Source: CAVPWP01 sp050789285 (GTDB lineage: Bacteria; Pseudomonadota; Alphaproteobacteria; Rhodobacterales; Rhodobacteraceae). Taken from it: DNA of 64,000 nucleotides. The notes under the pieces are model-generated. The model was not told the DNA's origin. It saw only the letters and a list, made by a program, of their open reading frames with translations, and made no database searches. The stretch is taken from assembly GCF_050789285.1 (NCBI RefSeq), contig NZ_JBOUVX010000001.1, positions 1,178,001 to 1,242,000 of the forward strand, read 5' to 3'. Shown in pieces: positions 44,815 to 53,874 of this stretch. Position 1 is the stretch's first letter, and the number at the start of each line of letters is the position of its first letter. The position numbers were made by a program, and so were the translations under genes.

Positions 44815-45819
44815 TCATCTTCGCGGCGTCGGAACTCCGTCTCGTATGGCTTGCGAATAGTTCTCGGTCAGCCCTTCGGACCGAGCGCGCTCCGAGATAT
44901 CTCCAAGACGGTAGAGTTCCTCGATCGAGACATCGGTGGCGAGAGCGCCTTGATCGTAAAGGTAGTCGGGAAAGTAGCCGTTCACGATGATCCGCCAGTC
45001 GGCAGGCAGCGTCGCCCCCGCGTATCGCGCCAGAAGGATCGCGGTGCGCGAGCAATTCGTGAATACCGAATTGAACCAGTGAGGTTCCTCGACGAGCCGG
45101 TTGGCACCCGCGACATAGGCTTCGATCAGATCGCGCGACCCCTCGGGCGGCACCCTGAGGCGAAACATGCGCACGCTCGCCTTCTGGATGTTGGAGCGCA
45201 GGCCGACGACGTCGCGTTCTTCCGCGGCCACGATGGCGATCGGGTGTGCCTTGAAGAAATCAGCGACGGGCGAGAAGCTGTCGTCGCTCCGGCGGCGTAC
45301 CTCGATGGACCACGCGAGATAGTCCCCATTGGCAAAGCCGAAGCTCAGCATGAGATGCGCCATGTTTCGGCCGCCCCAGTAGGACATGAACAGATCCACG
45401 CTTTCGATCTGCGAGATGTCATAGCTGCGGGTCGCCCAGACCTCCGTGAAGTCCTCTTCGGATCGCCATTCGAACGCGCGGACGTTCTCTAGCGTCAGGA
45501 CGTCTCCTTCGATCGTCCCGGTGACCTGCCGCGCCAGTTCGGGCGACCATTGTCCCTCGCTGGGTGGGGCGAGGCTGTTCCACCACACGAGCAGGACGAT
45601 GGCGGTCAGTGCGAAGACCGAAAGCCACCGCAAGCGGGCCATCGTGAAGATGCCCACGACCGTCCCTAGCCCAAGCGCGCCGAAAGCCGCCGCGACGAGC
45701 CATTGGATCGCGTCGGGGCCTGGCAGCTTGAACCAGAGCGCCATCGCGCCCCAGGCCGTCAGATAGCCGACGGCGAGGGCGAGCAGAAATCGCGCCATGC
45801 CTTGGAGAAATCCCCGCAT
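44815..45819 (-). CDS. DUF4105 domain membrane protein
   Basis: A 334-residue protein. Three N-terminal membrane helices (about 8-30, 38-56, 63-82) are followed by a periplasmic DUF4105 domain: TRSYDISQIESVDLFMSYWGGR, MLSFGFANGDYLAWSIEVRR and a late NSVFTNCSRTAILLARY with conserved Asn/Cys. DUF4105 has similarity to papain-like/NlpC-type folds and the function is unknown. GC content and codon usage are somewhat below the core genome. It is isolated between the phage fragment and a lipoprotein hydrolase gene. Confidence 0.85.
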   Translation of the reverse strand: MRGFLQGMARFLLALAVGYLTAWGAMALWFKLPGPDAIQWLVAAAFGALGLGTVVGIFTMARLRWLSVFALTAIVLLVWWNSLAPPSEGQWSPELARQVTGTIEGDVLTLENVRAFEWRSEEDFTEVWATRSYDISQIESVDLFMSYWGGRNMAHLMLSFGFANGDYLAWSIEVRRRSDDSFSPVADFFKAHPIAIVAAEERDVVGLRSNIQKASVRMFRLRVPPEGSRDLIEAYVAGANRLVEEPHWFNSVFTNCSRTAILLARYAGATLPADWRIIVNGYFPDYLYDQGALATDVSIEELYRLGDISERARSEGLTENYSQAIRDGVPTPRR

Positions 45820-46147
45820 TCAGGCTGTTCCTTCCAACTTGGATCTTGCAGCCCATTGAAGCTGATCGTGAATTGCACCCTTGTAACGGAAGAAGATCCT
45901 GGACAGCGGCGGCCTCTGCCCGGGATCTATCCGCCCACACAAAGACCCAAGGTCGCAAGTCGCAGGCATCGGGATATCTGACAGGCTACTTCCAACACGG
46001 CCGGCATCGACGGGATTTCGGAAATCCAAAACGGAACACTCAGCTGTGCCAGAGGTGAGGCAGCCAAAACGCGCGTCCGCTTGATCGCGAGCAGGAAGCG
46101 ACGAAGAAGCCGAATGCTCCCCTGTCTTCGTGCGACGGCCTGAGCGA
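45820..46147. other. Intergenic stretch without recognised features
   Basis: About 330 bp between the DUF4105 gene and the end of the hydrolase gene. Both flanking genes are on the minus strand, so it should contain the DUF4105 promoter. I see no convincing gene, repeat or strong hairpin. Confidence 0.4.
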
Positions 46148-47293
46148 TCAGTCGAGGAGCTCAAGCGTACCTCCAGCACCGACAACCAGCGCTTGGCCCA
46201 AAACTGAGGCACCTTCCGATGTGTAACTGTCGCCAGCCAGAATGCGACTGCCAAGAAGCTGCACAACTTCGGGCGCGTCGACGAATTTCGAGTGATGTAT
46301 CGAGCTTGTGTCGCCGACCTGACTGAGATCGATGACATTGACGCCGAGCTTGGTCAGCGAGGCCGCATCGATGTCACCGACCCTTGGACGTCGCGCAATC
46401 AAACCCGACAACCTCAGAGCTCGGTCGTCGCTCGAAATCAGAACAAAGAAGCCGCGGCTCTCCGGGGGGATGGAACTCACTTGCGCTGCGAAGAGTTCGT
46501 AGTCGATATCTGGAGCGGCAAGAACCACACTCGCGAGCTTGCCGGTCGAATCGAATAGGTTTAGTTGGCTGCCGCCTCGAATGGCCTCCATCGCGAGCAA
46601 GTTGCCCATGGAGTGCGCTACGATGTCGACCTTGTCGAAGGACGAGCGCCCGAGCGCGCTCGCGACGTATGTGATCGCGTCCCGCGCAATAAGCGCGCTG
46701 TTGATGTCATAGACATAGCTCGTGATCCGCGCATCGGACGCCCAGGAAAATAGGAGAGGCACCCCGCTGTACTCCGTGTCCTCGACGAACTGCGCCAGCC
46801 GGAGAATTGCCTCGCTGAGCGTGGTATTGAAGCCATGTATCCACATCAGGGCATCGCGCTGACCGCGTGGGCGCGAAAGCGCGTGGGCCCCCACAACGGA
46901 CCTGAACCCGGCTTCGTCCAGTATCTGCGGGTTCTTTATGACGAAGTGTCTTTCCGGATCTGGAGGTAGACTCCGAGGCAGTTCGAGCTGACCAATGACA
47001 TGGTTCGGAGGAGTGTGGACATTCACCGTGGCAAAGTTGATACGCGGGCTTCTTTCGCCTGAGAAAAAGACAGTGGGATCCGTGGAGGGCGCGCGAACAG
47101 TCGCGATGTAGATCGTATGGCTTCGCCCCGCGACCTCGTTCGAAGGCGCCGCACCAACCAGGTGCCGCGGCGCAGAGCAGGCTGTCGCTACACTTGCTGC
47201 CATAGTGGCGAGAAGCGCCCGGCGTGACAACTTGACGGAGCGGTCTGAATCGCGACGCCGCCTTTGGGAATTCACTTCGCCGTCCAACGCCAT
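46148..47293 (-). CDS. DUF900-type alpha/beta hydrolase, Tat-type lipoprotein
   Basis: A 381-residue protein. The N-terminus has a twin-arginine-like signal SRRALLATMAASVATAC ending in a lipobox, so it is probably a Tat-exported lipoprotein. The body matches the DUF900 alpha/beta hydrolase family: ALMWIHGFNTTLSEAILRLAQ, LFSWASD, and the nucleophile elbow VDIVAHSMGN (Ser at about residue 229). The substrate is unknown. ATG 47293 follows GGGGGCG. It lies in the accessory region, divergent from nothing obvious and about 200 bp downstream of the porin gene in the same direction. Confidence 0.85.
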   Translation of the reverse strand: MALDGEVNSQRRRRDSDRSVKLSRRALLATMAASVATACSAPRHLVGAAPSNEVAGRSHTIYIATVRAPSTDPTVFFSGERSPRINFATVNVHTPPNHVIGQLELPRSLPPDPERHFVIKNPQILDEAGFRSVVGAHALSRPRGQRDALMWIHGFNTTLSEAILRLAQFVEDTEYSGVPLLFSWASDARITSYVYDINSALIARDAITYVASALGRSSFDKVDIVAHSMGNLLAMEAIRGGSQLNLFDSTGKLASVVLAAPDIDYELFAAQVSSIPPESRGFFVLISSDDRALRLSGLIARRPRVGDIDAASLTKLGVNVIDLSQVGDTSSIHHSKFVDAPEVVQLLGSRILAGDSYTSEGASVLGQALVVGAGGTLELLD

Positions 47294-47507
47294 CGCCCCC
47301 TATTCTGGTATTTCCCTGGTTTTCAACCGAGCACCTCTTGATATTCGCGACCATCCCGACTCGGCTTCACACTACCGCCGCAGGCCAGCCGTAGCGCCCA
47401 GACCCGTCATGCACTAAGACTGAAACCGGACCACCCGATGCGGGCAGGCCATTTGCTCCTGCAGTTTTGCAGACGTTTCCGGTGGAAACATATTGGCGGA
47501 AGTCGTT

Positions 47508-48758
47508 TCAGAAAGCAGCCCTCAGCCTCAGCCCGAACATCGCAACCGTATCTTTTGTGGGGTTCAGCGCCGGGTCTTTGATCACCTGAATGCTCGGTGT
47601 CAGCTCAATGCCTTCGGTCAATTGCCATTGCTGGAATACCTCAAGGGTATATTGATCGTCCAGCCCGGACCCGAAGGTGTCTTCATTTGGTCGGGACCAG
47701 TTCAGCCCCGCACCAAGCAGGTTCTGGCCCGGGTTTGTCGTGTAGCCGAAACCGGCACTCAGAGCAGTTTCATAGAGGCTGCCGCCATCTTTGGACCAAC
47801 CACCGCGAATAAACGGCAACCACGTGTTGTCGATCACTTTGGAGTAAGAAAATGCAGCCCCGTACCCGCTGGGGGTTCCTGCCGCCGTGCGTTCATCAAT
47901 TTGCCATAGGGTCACGTGGGCATTATCGACGAAAAGGGCATCGGGCCCAGAGGTCCACCCGAACTCCAGCGTTTTGAAGGTTTCGAAATCGTTAAATAAC
48001 GTGTCAAACCCGGCAAGTGGATCGGTCGGGTCTCCGTTGGCATCGACGAAGCTGGCCGCGACATAGTAATTGTCGCTCAAAAAACCGCCGACCATCACCC
48101 CCAGAGATCCGTCCGGCAGTCCGCCGATCGTCCCCGACCCGGTCTGGAAAGCGAGGTTCGAGAAACCGGACCATGGGCTGGCAAGGGCATAGACATCAGT
48201 GTAATCCGTCACGTCCAGCCAACCCGCATAGACCGTGCCGCGGCCCTGCGCAAAGTCCTGTTTCCAGTAGAAGTTTGTCGTCTTGGTGCCCTGGTCGCTG
48301 AAGACGGAACTGACCAGCCCGGCATAGCCAAGCTCACTCCCGAACTCGGTCGGTGGGACGTTCGTGAACGCATGACGGTTCTCGAATTTAAAGACCAGCT
48401 TACCAGAGTTGGCCTGCCCACGGTTCAACAATTCCCACGTGCCAAAGATGCGAAGCACACCGCTGGCTGTGTTGTCTTCTCCCAGGCTTGAGGACGCCTT
48501 GTAGCCTAGAACGTTGTAGTCGATACCAAAATCGAGCCCTGTTCGCTCCTTTACGCCTGCTTTCCACTCCAACCAGGATTGCTGCTTGTTGATACCAAGC
48601 AGGTCGTCAGAATCCTCCGCGTCGGATGCCAGGACACTTGGCGTTGCAGAGGGACCGGCGAGATCGTTTGCACTTTGCGCAAGAGTTGCCATCGGCGCTG
48701 CGGCGAATAATCCGGAAAGTGTCAGCGCGCGGATGCAGGACGTGAGGGTGGGTTTCAC
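47508..48758 (-). CDS. OprB-family carbohydrate-selective porin
   Basis: About 416 residues. The signal peptide is KPTLTSCIRALTLSGLFAAA then PMATLAQ. The outer-membrane beta-barrel has the OprB features SWLEWKAGVKERTGLDFGIDYN, LRIFGTWELLNRGQ, and ends with the aromatic signature DTVAMFGLRLRAAF. It would let neutral sugars or other small solutes into the periplasm. The GTG at 48758 gives a clean signal peptide; an ATG at 48833 would add 25 residues. It lies downstream of the AraC gene on the same strand, suggesting it is a target of that regulator. Confidence 0.88.
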   Translation of the reverse strand: MKPTLTSCIRALTLSGLFAAAPMATLAQSANDLAGPSATPSVLASDAEDSDDLLGINKQQSWLEWKAGVKERTGLDFGIDYNVLGYKASSSLGEDNTASGVLRIFGTWELLNRGQANSGKLVFKFENRHAFTNVPPTEFGSELGYAGLVSSVFSDQGTKTTNFYWKQDFAQGRGTVYAGWLDVTDYTDVYALASPWSGFSNLAFQTGSGTIGGLPDGSLGVMVGGFLSDNYYVAASFVDANGDPTDPLAGFDTLFNDFETFKTLEFGWTSGPDALFVDNAHVTLWQIDERTAAGTPSGYGAAFSYSKVIDNTWLPFIRGGWSKDGGSLYETALSAGFGYTTNPGQNLLGAGLNWSRPNEDTFGSGLDDQYTLEVFQQWQLTEGIELTPSIQVIKDPALNPTKDTVAMFGLRLRAAF

Positions 48759-48919
48759 GGGGCTTTGTTCCCTGTTGTTTCGTTTGTGCAAAATGTGAAC
48801 CAGAGAGTGGTGGAAGGCCTGCAAAAGTTTCACGGCGGCAATGTCCCGTCGAGTGGTGTAGCTGGCGCACCGTCACCGTGATGCTCGGCGCGGGACTGCT
48901 TGATCACGGCCACCCGCTT

Positions 48920-49975
48920 CTACCGCTTTCCGGTTTGAAAGCGCCGCAGCCGCTGACGATAAGCGCGCGGCGTTTCGCCCGTGTTGGACTTGAAGAACCT
49001 CGAGAAGTTGGCGGCAGCGGAAAAACCCAACTGGGCCGCGATGTCTGCGATCGGCGTGTCAGTCGTTTCCAGCGCATCGCTAGCCAGCGCAAGGCGCGCA
49101 CGGCGAAGTTCGCTCGCAAGGCTCGTGCGAAGGACAGACAACCCGGCTTCCAGTTCTGCCGGAGCCAGGCCGATCGCCTCGGCCACAGCCTGCTGCAGGT
49201 TGTCTTCGTGGCGATTGAGGATCTCCGGCGCTACGGCGGCGATGGCGCGAGTCAGCGACGGGCGCTCCGGTAAAACCTCGGTTGCAGGGGTGCGGGCAAG
49301 ACGGTTGACAGCACGGGACCGCAGCAGCTGTGACGGAAAGCGGATCACCTGCACCGGAGCCCCGGTTTCCCGAATGTCGAGGCCTCTGTAACCCGGCGGC
49401 AATGCGAGTGCAGACGGTGTTTCGAGCACCACGTCGCCTGTTGCCCGAGTGTCGTCGAGCAGATCGAGAATCCGAAGAAATGTTACAAATGTAAAGCCGA
49501 TGTTCTGAAGCGGCACTTGGCGCGGACGAAACGTGCGTTCCACACAGTAGGAGGATTGCACGGGGCCGATTTCCAGACGGTGCCGCGCCGATGCGGTGAA
49601 TTTCCCTGTGGAAAGCACGAGGCCTGTCAGGATTTGGCCAAGTGTTTCGCCACCTTTGAGCGCGTCCTGCGTGATGGGCCACGCCTGCAGGTCGAGTTGT
49701 TCCCCAACGTGTACGCCGAGCCACGGATCGCCGATGGTCCGGGCAATGGACTCGAGGAGCCCATAAACCACCTCGGCCTGCACGAGCCGCGAAGGATCAT
49801 TCGCGGCCTTCAGCGTAAGCCCCTGAGCCTCCAGCAATTTGTCCAAGTCATAGGACCGCGCCTTCAGATAGCCAAGCAAAGGGGAAATCGTGGCCAGTTG
49901 CACCAAGGCACTCGCCCGGGCTTCGGGGCTTCCCGGGAAGAAATCGGCAACAGGTGACGTCATGCTCCCAATCAT
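48920..49975 (-). CDS. AraC family transcriptional regulator
   Basis: A 351-residue regulator. An N-terminal arabinose-binding-protein-like sensory domain of the OruR/ArgR type (DKLLEAQGLTLKAANDPSRLV, IARTIGDPWLGVHVGEQLDL) is followed by a C-terminal double HTH (TPIADIAAQLGFSAAANFSRFFKSNTGETPRAYRQRLR). A start at MTSPVADF (49963) has GGGAGC upstream and may be the true one. It reads away from the amidohydrolase operon, with a 54-bp inverted repeat between. It is a good candidate regulator for that operon and for the porin downstream. Confidence 0.92.
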   Translation of the reverse strand: MIGSMTSPVADFFPGSPEARASALVQLATISPLLGYLKARSYDLDKLLEAQGLTLKAANDPSRLVQAEVVYGLLESIARTIGDPWLGVHVGEQLDLQAWPITQDALKGGETLGQILTGLVLSTGKFTASARHRLEIGPVQSSYCVERTFRPRQVPLQNIGFTFVTFLRILDLLDDTRATGDVVLETPSALALPPGYRGLDIRETGAPVQVIRFPSQLLRSRAVNRLARTPATEVLPERPSLTRAIAAVAPEILNRHEDNLQQAVAEAIGLAPAELEAGLSVLRTSLASELRRARLALASDALETTDTPIADIAAQLGFSAAANFSRFFKSNTGETPRAYRQRLRRFQTGKR

Positions 49976-49993
49976 ACTTCGAGATGCAATGAT

Positions 49994-50047
49994 AACTTAT
50001 CATAACTTTCGGATTTTCAGGATAATTGAATCCGATTTTGATAAGTT
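49994..50047. promoter_or_regulatory. Two-part inverted repeat in the araC/amidohydrolase divergent promoter
   Basis: AACTTATCA (49994-50002) is mirrored by TGATAAGTT (50039-50047). Inside them TCGGATT (50009-50015) is mirrored by AATCCGA (50029-50035). The symmetric double half-sites lie 19 bp from the AraC start and 152 bp before the amidohydrolase start. They fit an operator for a dimeric AraC-type regulator. Confidence 0.6.
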
Positions 50048-50198
50048 TTTGCCACCTCAGGTTGCTAGGCTGCGTCGACTGCCGATGCAGTGCCCGAAAG
50101 AAACGGTGCGCGCCGACGGCGAGTTGCAAGCGCTCATTTTGGAGCGGTGAACGGCCCGCGCAAGGCGTATGCGGCCGCTGTGAACGGGAGAAAACGGT

Positions 50199-51575
50199 AT
50201 GAAGACCTTTTTGAAAATGGCTGCGCTGTCTGTCTTGGCGGCAGGCCCGGTCTGTGCACAAGATGCGCTGCCGCAGGTTTTGTTTACGAATGTGAATGTG
50301 TTTGACGGTGTGAACGAGGCCCTCATCGAAAACGCTTCGGTTCTTGTCGAGGGCAACAAGATCAAGACCGTGTCGACCGAGGCCGTCGACGCCCCGGATG
50401 CGACAGTGATCGACGGTGGTGGGCGCACGTTGACGCCGGGATTCATCGAGACCCATGCCCACTTCATGCTCATGGGGCCATCGGTGCCGGCCATGGAAGC
50501 CAGCAAGACCTGGGAGGATTACGGCATCCACGCCACCAAGATGGCCGAGATGTACTTGATGCAGGGCTTCACCACCGTACGCGACGCGGGCGGAGCTAAC
50601 GGTGGTGTTCGTAGGGCAATCGATAGCGGGTTGATCGTCGGTCCGCGCCACTATGCTTCCGGTGCGTTTATCGGCACGAGAGGGGGGCATGCCGATTTCG
50701 CCAACTTCACTGCCCTGCCTGATGCAGAGACAAACGTATCTCGATTGAACATCTCGCAGCAGGCCAACGGCCCTGACGACGTGCTGAAATTCGCGCGCAA
50801 CAACTTCCGCATGGGTGCCACCCAGATCAAATACATGCAATCGGGTGGCATCGTTTCGGTATTCGATCCGTTCCAATTGCTTGCCGGATCAAAAGAGGAA
50901 CTTGAGGCGGCGGTTCAGGTCGCCAACGAGTACGGCAGTTACGTCATGGTACATGCCTATCGCAAAGAAGCCGCGATGGCCGCACTGAATGCTGGCGTTA
51001 AGTCCATCGAACATAATTTGGGGTTCGACAAGGAAGTCGCAGATTTGATGATAGAGAAAGGCGCCTACACCACTACCAACCTGACCAGCTTCGATCCGTC
51101 GATACTGGAAATTCCGCCAGTGCGCGACGTGCCATCAAGCCTGGCCAAAGCGACAGCGGCAAAGGAGATGTTTGCGAACTACATTTCGAACATGAAGCAA
51201 TATCCTGTTAAGCGTGGCTTTAATACGGACTGTATTGACACGGTTGAAGCCTGCAACATCCAGATTGCCTACGAGAAGCATTTGCACGAGCAATTTTTCA
51301 GCGCCTACGAAGGACTGGTGGCGATGACATCGGTGGGTGGAGAAATCGTCGCCCTGTCTGGCGATTTCATGAACCCATATCCGGAAGGCAAGCTCGGCGT
51401 AATCGAAGAAGGCGCTTACGCTGATCTGTTGCTCCTCGACGGGAATCCGCTCGAAGACTTCTCTGTCGTCGGCGCGTCAGACAAGTGGCTCGACGCAGAG
51501 CCGCGCCCTGACAGCCCCGAAACGATCCTCATCATCATGAAGGACGGCGTGATCTACAAGAACACCCTTCAGTGA
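50199..51575 (+). CDS. Exported COG1228-type amidohydrolase (first of a pair)
   Basis: A 458-residue metal-dependent amidohydrolase with a signal peptide (KTFLKMAALSVLAAGPVCAQ), so periplasmic. Metal-site elements are HAH in FIETHAHFM, a candidate carboxylated lysine in GATQIKYMQSGG, His in YVMVHAYRK, His in SIEHNLGF and Asp in FNTDCID. The family (imidazolonepropionase-like, COG1228) includes Xaa-Pro dipeptidases and N-acyl amino acid hydrolases. The C-terminal EGAYADLLLLDGNPLEDF is the usual closing sub-domain. ATG 50199 has GGGAGAAAAC upstream. It heads an operon with a paralogue and an ABC system. Confidence 0.88.
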   Translation: MKTFLKMAALSVLAAGPVCAQDALPQVLFTNVNVFDGVNEALIENASVLVEGNKIKTVSTEAVDAPDATVIDGGGRTLTPGFIETHAHFMLMGPSVPAMEASKTWEDYGIHATKMAEMYLMQGFTTVRDAGGANGGVRRAIDSGLIVGPRHYASGAFIGTRGGHADFANFTALPDAETNVSRLNISQQANGPDDVLKFARNNFRMGATQIKYMQSGGIVSVFDPFQLLAGSKEELEAAVQVANEYGSYVMVHAYRKEAAMAALNAGVKSIEHNLGFDKEVADLMIEKGAYTTTNLTSFDPSILEIPPVRDVPSSLAKATAAKEMFANYISNMKQYPVKRGFNTDCIDTVEACNIQIAYEKHLHEQFFSAYEGLVAMTSVGGEIVALSGDFMNPYPEGKLGVIEEGAYADLLLLDGNPLEDFSVVGASDKWLDAEPRPDSPETILIIMKDGVIYKNTLQ

Positions 51576-51581
51576 CAAGGA

Positions 51582-51609
51582 TCGCCCGCCGCGAAAGCGC
51601 GGCGGGCGA
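51582..51609 (+). terminator. Strong hairpin after the first amidohydrolase
   Basis: TCGCCCGCCGCG (51582-51593) and CGCGGCGGGCGA (51598-51609) form a perfect 12-bp stem closed by AAAG, 6 bp after the stop codon. No T tract follows, so it may stabilise or process the mRNA rather than terminate it. The same hairpin follows the second amidohydrolase gene. Confidence 0.55.
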
Positions 51610-51783
51610 CAAGTGAGCAACCTCTTGCGGAGCGTGCTTTTTGCCGGCGCGCTCCAATGAACACGAACTCAGGGACCAATCGTCGAAACGCAACCCCGTC
51701 GCTCCGGCGATAGTTTTGATCCTGCACGACCACGACTGAACGCTTCACAAGGGGCTCGTTGCTCCGGTGATAGGAGAAATCAA

Positions 51784-53130
51784 ATGTACAAACTGACTCC
51801 AAAGACCGTTAGCGCGGCGCTTGCCGTCGTCGTCAGCGTCGCGCTGCCGGCGGCGGCTCAGGACGCCGCCGGGCCGATCCTGTTCACGAACGTCAACGTC
51901 TTTGACGGCGTGAACGAAGCCCTGATCATGAATGCCAATGTCGTGGTGACGGACAATCTTATCACCGCCATTTCGACCGAACCGCTTGCCGTGGCAGGCG
52001 GCACGGTCATCGACGGTGGCGGGCGCACGCTGATGCCCGGGTTGATTGACGCTCACTGGCATACGCTGCTCTCTTCTATTACGCTAGAGGAAGGTCAATC
52101 GGAAGAAGCGGACTATCTACATGCACGCGCGATTGCCGGCGCGGAAGCAACTCTCCTGCGGGGTTTTACCACTGTCCGTGATGTCGGCGGGCCGGCTTTT
52201 GGCATTAAGAAAGCCATTGACGAAGGAGTAATTGAGGGGCCGCGCATTTTTCCCAGTGGGGCATTGATCTCCCAGACTTCAGGGCATGGTGATTTCGGTC
52301 AGGTGTGGGAAGGTCCGCGTGCCTTCGGATGGGGTCCACCACGTTTTGAGCAGCTTGAGATCACCCGGGTCGCAGACGGGGTGGATGAAGTTCTCGCGGC
52401 CACACGCTACAACCTGAAGAAAGGTGCAACTCAGATTAAAGTTATGGCCGGCGGGGGTGTGTCAAGCCTGTATGATCCTCTGTATGTCAATGAATATACT
52501 GCTGAAGAACTAAAGGCTATCGTGGATGCGGCGACTGACTGGGGTACCTACGTTACCGTGCATATTTACAACGAAAAAGGAATCGCCCGGGCATTAAACG
52601 CCGGCGTTAAGGGTATCGAGCACGGACACCTGATGAGTGAAGAAAGTGCAAGACTCATGGCGGAGAAGGGCGCCTGGCTGTCCATCCAGCCGTTTTACCT
52701 GGATATTCCAGGTGCAGAGACATTAGACCCAGATCGCTATGCAAAGTTTGTTCAGGTCGTAGATGGTTTTGAGAAGACGATGGAGTTCGTAAAGAAATAT
52801 GACCTGAACATGGCCTTTGGAACAGACCTTCTCTTTTCACCGAATACCAACGGTCAGCAAGCCGATCTTCTTGCCAGATTTAAAAACCATTATAGCGATT
52901 TTGAGATCCTTCGTATGGCGACTTCCCACAACGCCAAGTACTTTGAATTGAGCGGACCAGGGCATCCCTACCAGGAGGGACCGCTGGGCGTAATCAAGGA
53001 AGGTGCCTACGCCGATATCCTGTTGGTGGATGGAAATCCTTTGGAAGACGTCTCGATCCTGGGTGAGGACGCAAAGAACATCCTGCTGATCATGAAGGAC
53101 GGCGTGATCTACAAGAACACGCTTCAGTGA
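51784..53130 (+). CDS. Exported COG1228-type amidohydrolase (second of a pair)
   Basis: A 448-residue paralogue of the preceding gene, also with a signal peptide (VSAALAVVVSVALPAAAQ). Metal ligands are visible as HWH in LIDAHWHTLL, Lys in GATQIKVMAGGG, His in YVTVHIYNEK, His in GIEHGHL and Asp in FGTDLLFSP. The middle of the gene (about 52,060-53,020) is much richer in A/T than both ends. The ends closely match the first gene at DNA level, including the last 40 bp, so it looks like a mosaic. ATG 51784 has TAGGAGAAATC upstream. The substrate is unknown; a peptide or N-acyl compound is likely. Confidence 0.88.
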   Translation: MYKLTPKTVSAALAVVVSVALPAAAQDAAGPILFTNVNVFDGVNEALIMNANVVVTDNLITAISTEPLAVAGGTVIDGGGRTLMPGLIDAHWHTLLSSITLEEGQSEEADYLHARAIAGAEATLLRGFTTVRDVGGPAFGIKKAIDEGVIEGPRIFPSGALISQTSGHGDFGQVWEGPRAFGWGPPRFEQLEITRVADGVDEVLAATRYNLKKGATQIKVMAGGGVSSLYDPLYVNEYTAEELKAIVDAATDWGTYVTVHIYNEKGIARALNAGVKGIEHGHLMSEESARLMAEKGAWLSIQPFYLDIPGAETLDPDRYAKFVQVVDGFEKTMEFVKKYDLNMAFGTDLLFSPNTNGQQADLLARFKNHYSDFEILRMATSHNAKYFELSGPGHPYQEGPLGVIKEGAYADILLVDGNPLEDVSILGEDAKNILLIMKDGVIYKNTLQ

Positions 53131-53137
53131 AAACTGC

Positions 53138-53163
53138 CGCCCGCCGCGAAAGCGCGGCGGGCG
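53138..53163 (+). terminator. Strong hairpin after the second amidohydrolase
   Basis: CGCCCGCCGCG (53138-53148) and CGCGGCGGGCG (53153-53163) form an 11-bp stem with an AAAG loop. It is identical to the hairpin after the first amidohydrolase and is followed by ATTTCAT. The ABC transporter gene starts only 25 bp later, so any termination must be partial. Confidence 0.55.
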
Positions 53164-53187
53164 ATTTCATGGCCGGGAGGCCGATAA

Positions 53188-53874
53188 TTGCACCCCTTGC
53201 GGATTGAACGGCTTGTCTACCGATGGCCGGGCGCGGAGCGCAACACGCTGGAGATTGGCGCGCTGTCTCTGGCGCCCGGAGAGAGCGTGTTTCTGCATGG
53301 ACCGAGCGGCTGCGGAAAATCGACCTTGCTGTCCGCGATCGCGGGAGTGGTCGATGTGCCGAAGGGGGTTATCCGCGTGGCAGATCAGGATCTTGGCGCC
53401 CTGCGCGGTGGTGCGCGGGACCGGTTCCGGGTGGATCACATCGGCATGATCTTTCAGGTGTTCAATCTCGTTCCCTGGTTGAGCGCGCTCGAGAACGTCC
53501 TTCTGCCCTGCACATTCTCGCAGCGTCGACGCGCGCGCGCGGGCGACGATCCTGCGGGAACGGCCCGCCGACTGCTTGACGAACTGGGTCTGTCCGATCC
53601 GTCGCTGGCATCCAAGCCGGCCCACGAGCTCAGTGTCGGGCAACAACAGCGGGTTGCCGCCGCGCGTGCGCTGATTGGCAAGCCGGACCTGATCCTGGCG
53701 GACGAGCCGACCTCGGCGCTCGATGAGGCGGCCAAGGCGGCCTTCGTCGACTTGCTGGCGCGGGAATGCGCCGAAGTGGGCACCGCTCTGCTCTTCGTCA
53801 GCCACGACCGCAGCCTGGAACGTCATTTCGACCGCGGTGTTGACTTTCTCACCCTCAACCGGGGCGCCGCCTGA
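53188..53874 (+). CDS. ABC transporter ATP-binding protein (LolD/MacB type)
   Basis: A 228-residue ATPase with Walker A GPSGCGKST (about residue 36), Q-loop, signature ELSVGQQQRVAAARAL and Walker B LILADEPTSALD. The type is that of LolD/MacB/FtsE families, whose permeases have FtsX-like topology. It starts at TTG 53188, preceded by GGGAGG; no ATG is in frame nearby. Its stop overlaps the permease start (TGATG). Together they form a mechanotransmission-type ABC complex in the inner membrane. Confidence 0.92.
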   Translation: MHPLRIERLVYRWPGAERNTLEIGALSLAPGESVFLHGPSGCGKSTLLSAIAGVVDVPKGVIRVADQDLGALRGGARDRFRVDHIGMIFQVFNLVPWLSALENVLLPCTFSQRRRARAGDDPAGTARRLLDELGLSDPSLASKPAHELSVGQQQRVAAARALIGKPDLILADEPTSALDEAAKAAFVDLLARECAEVGTALLFVSHDRSLERHFDRGVDFLTLNRGAA

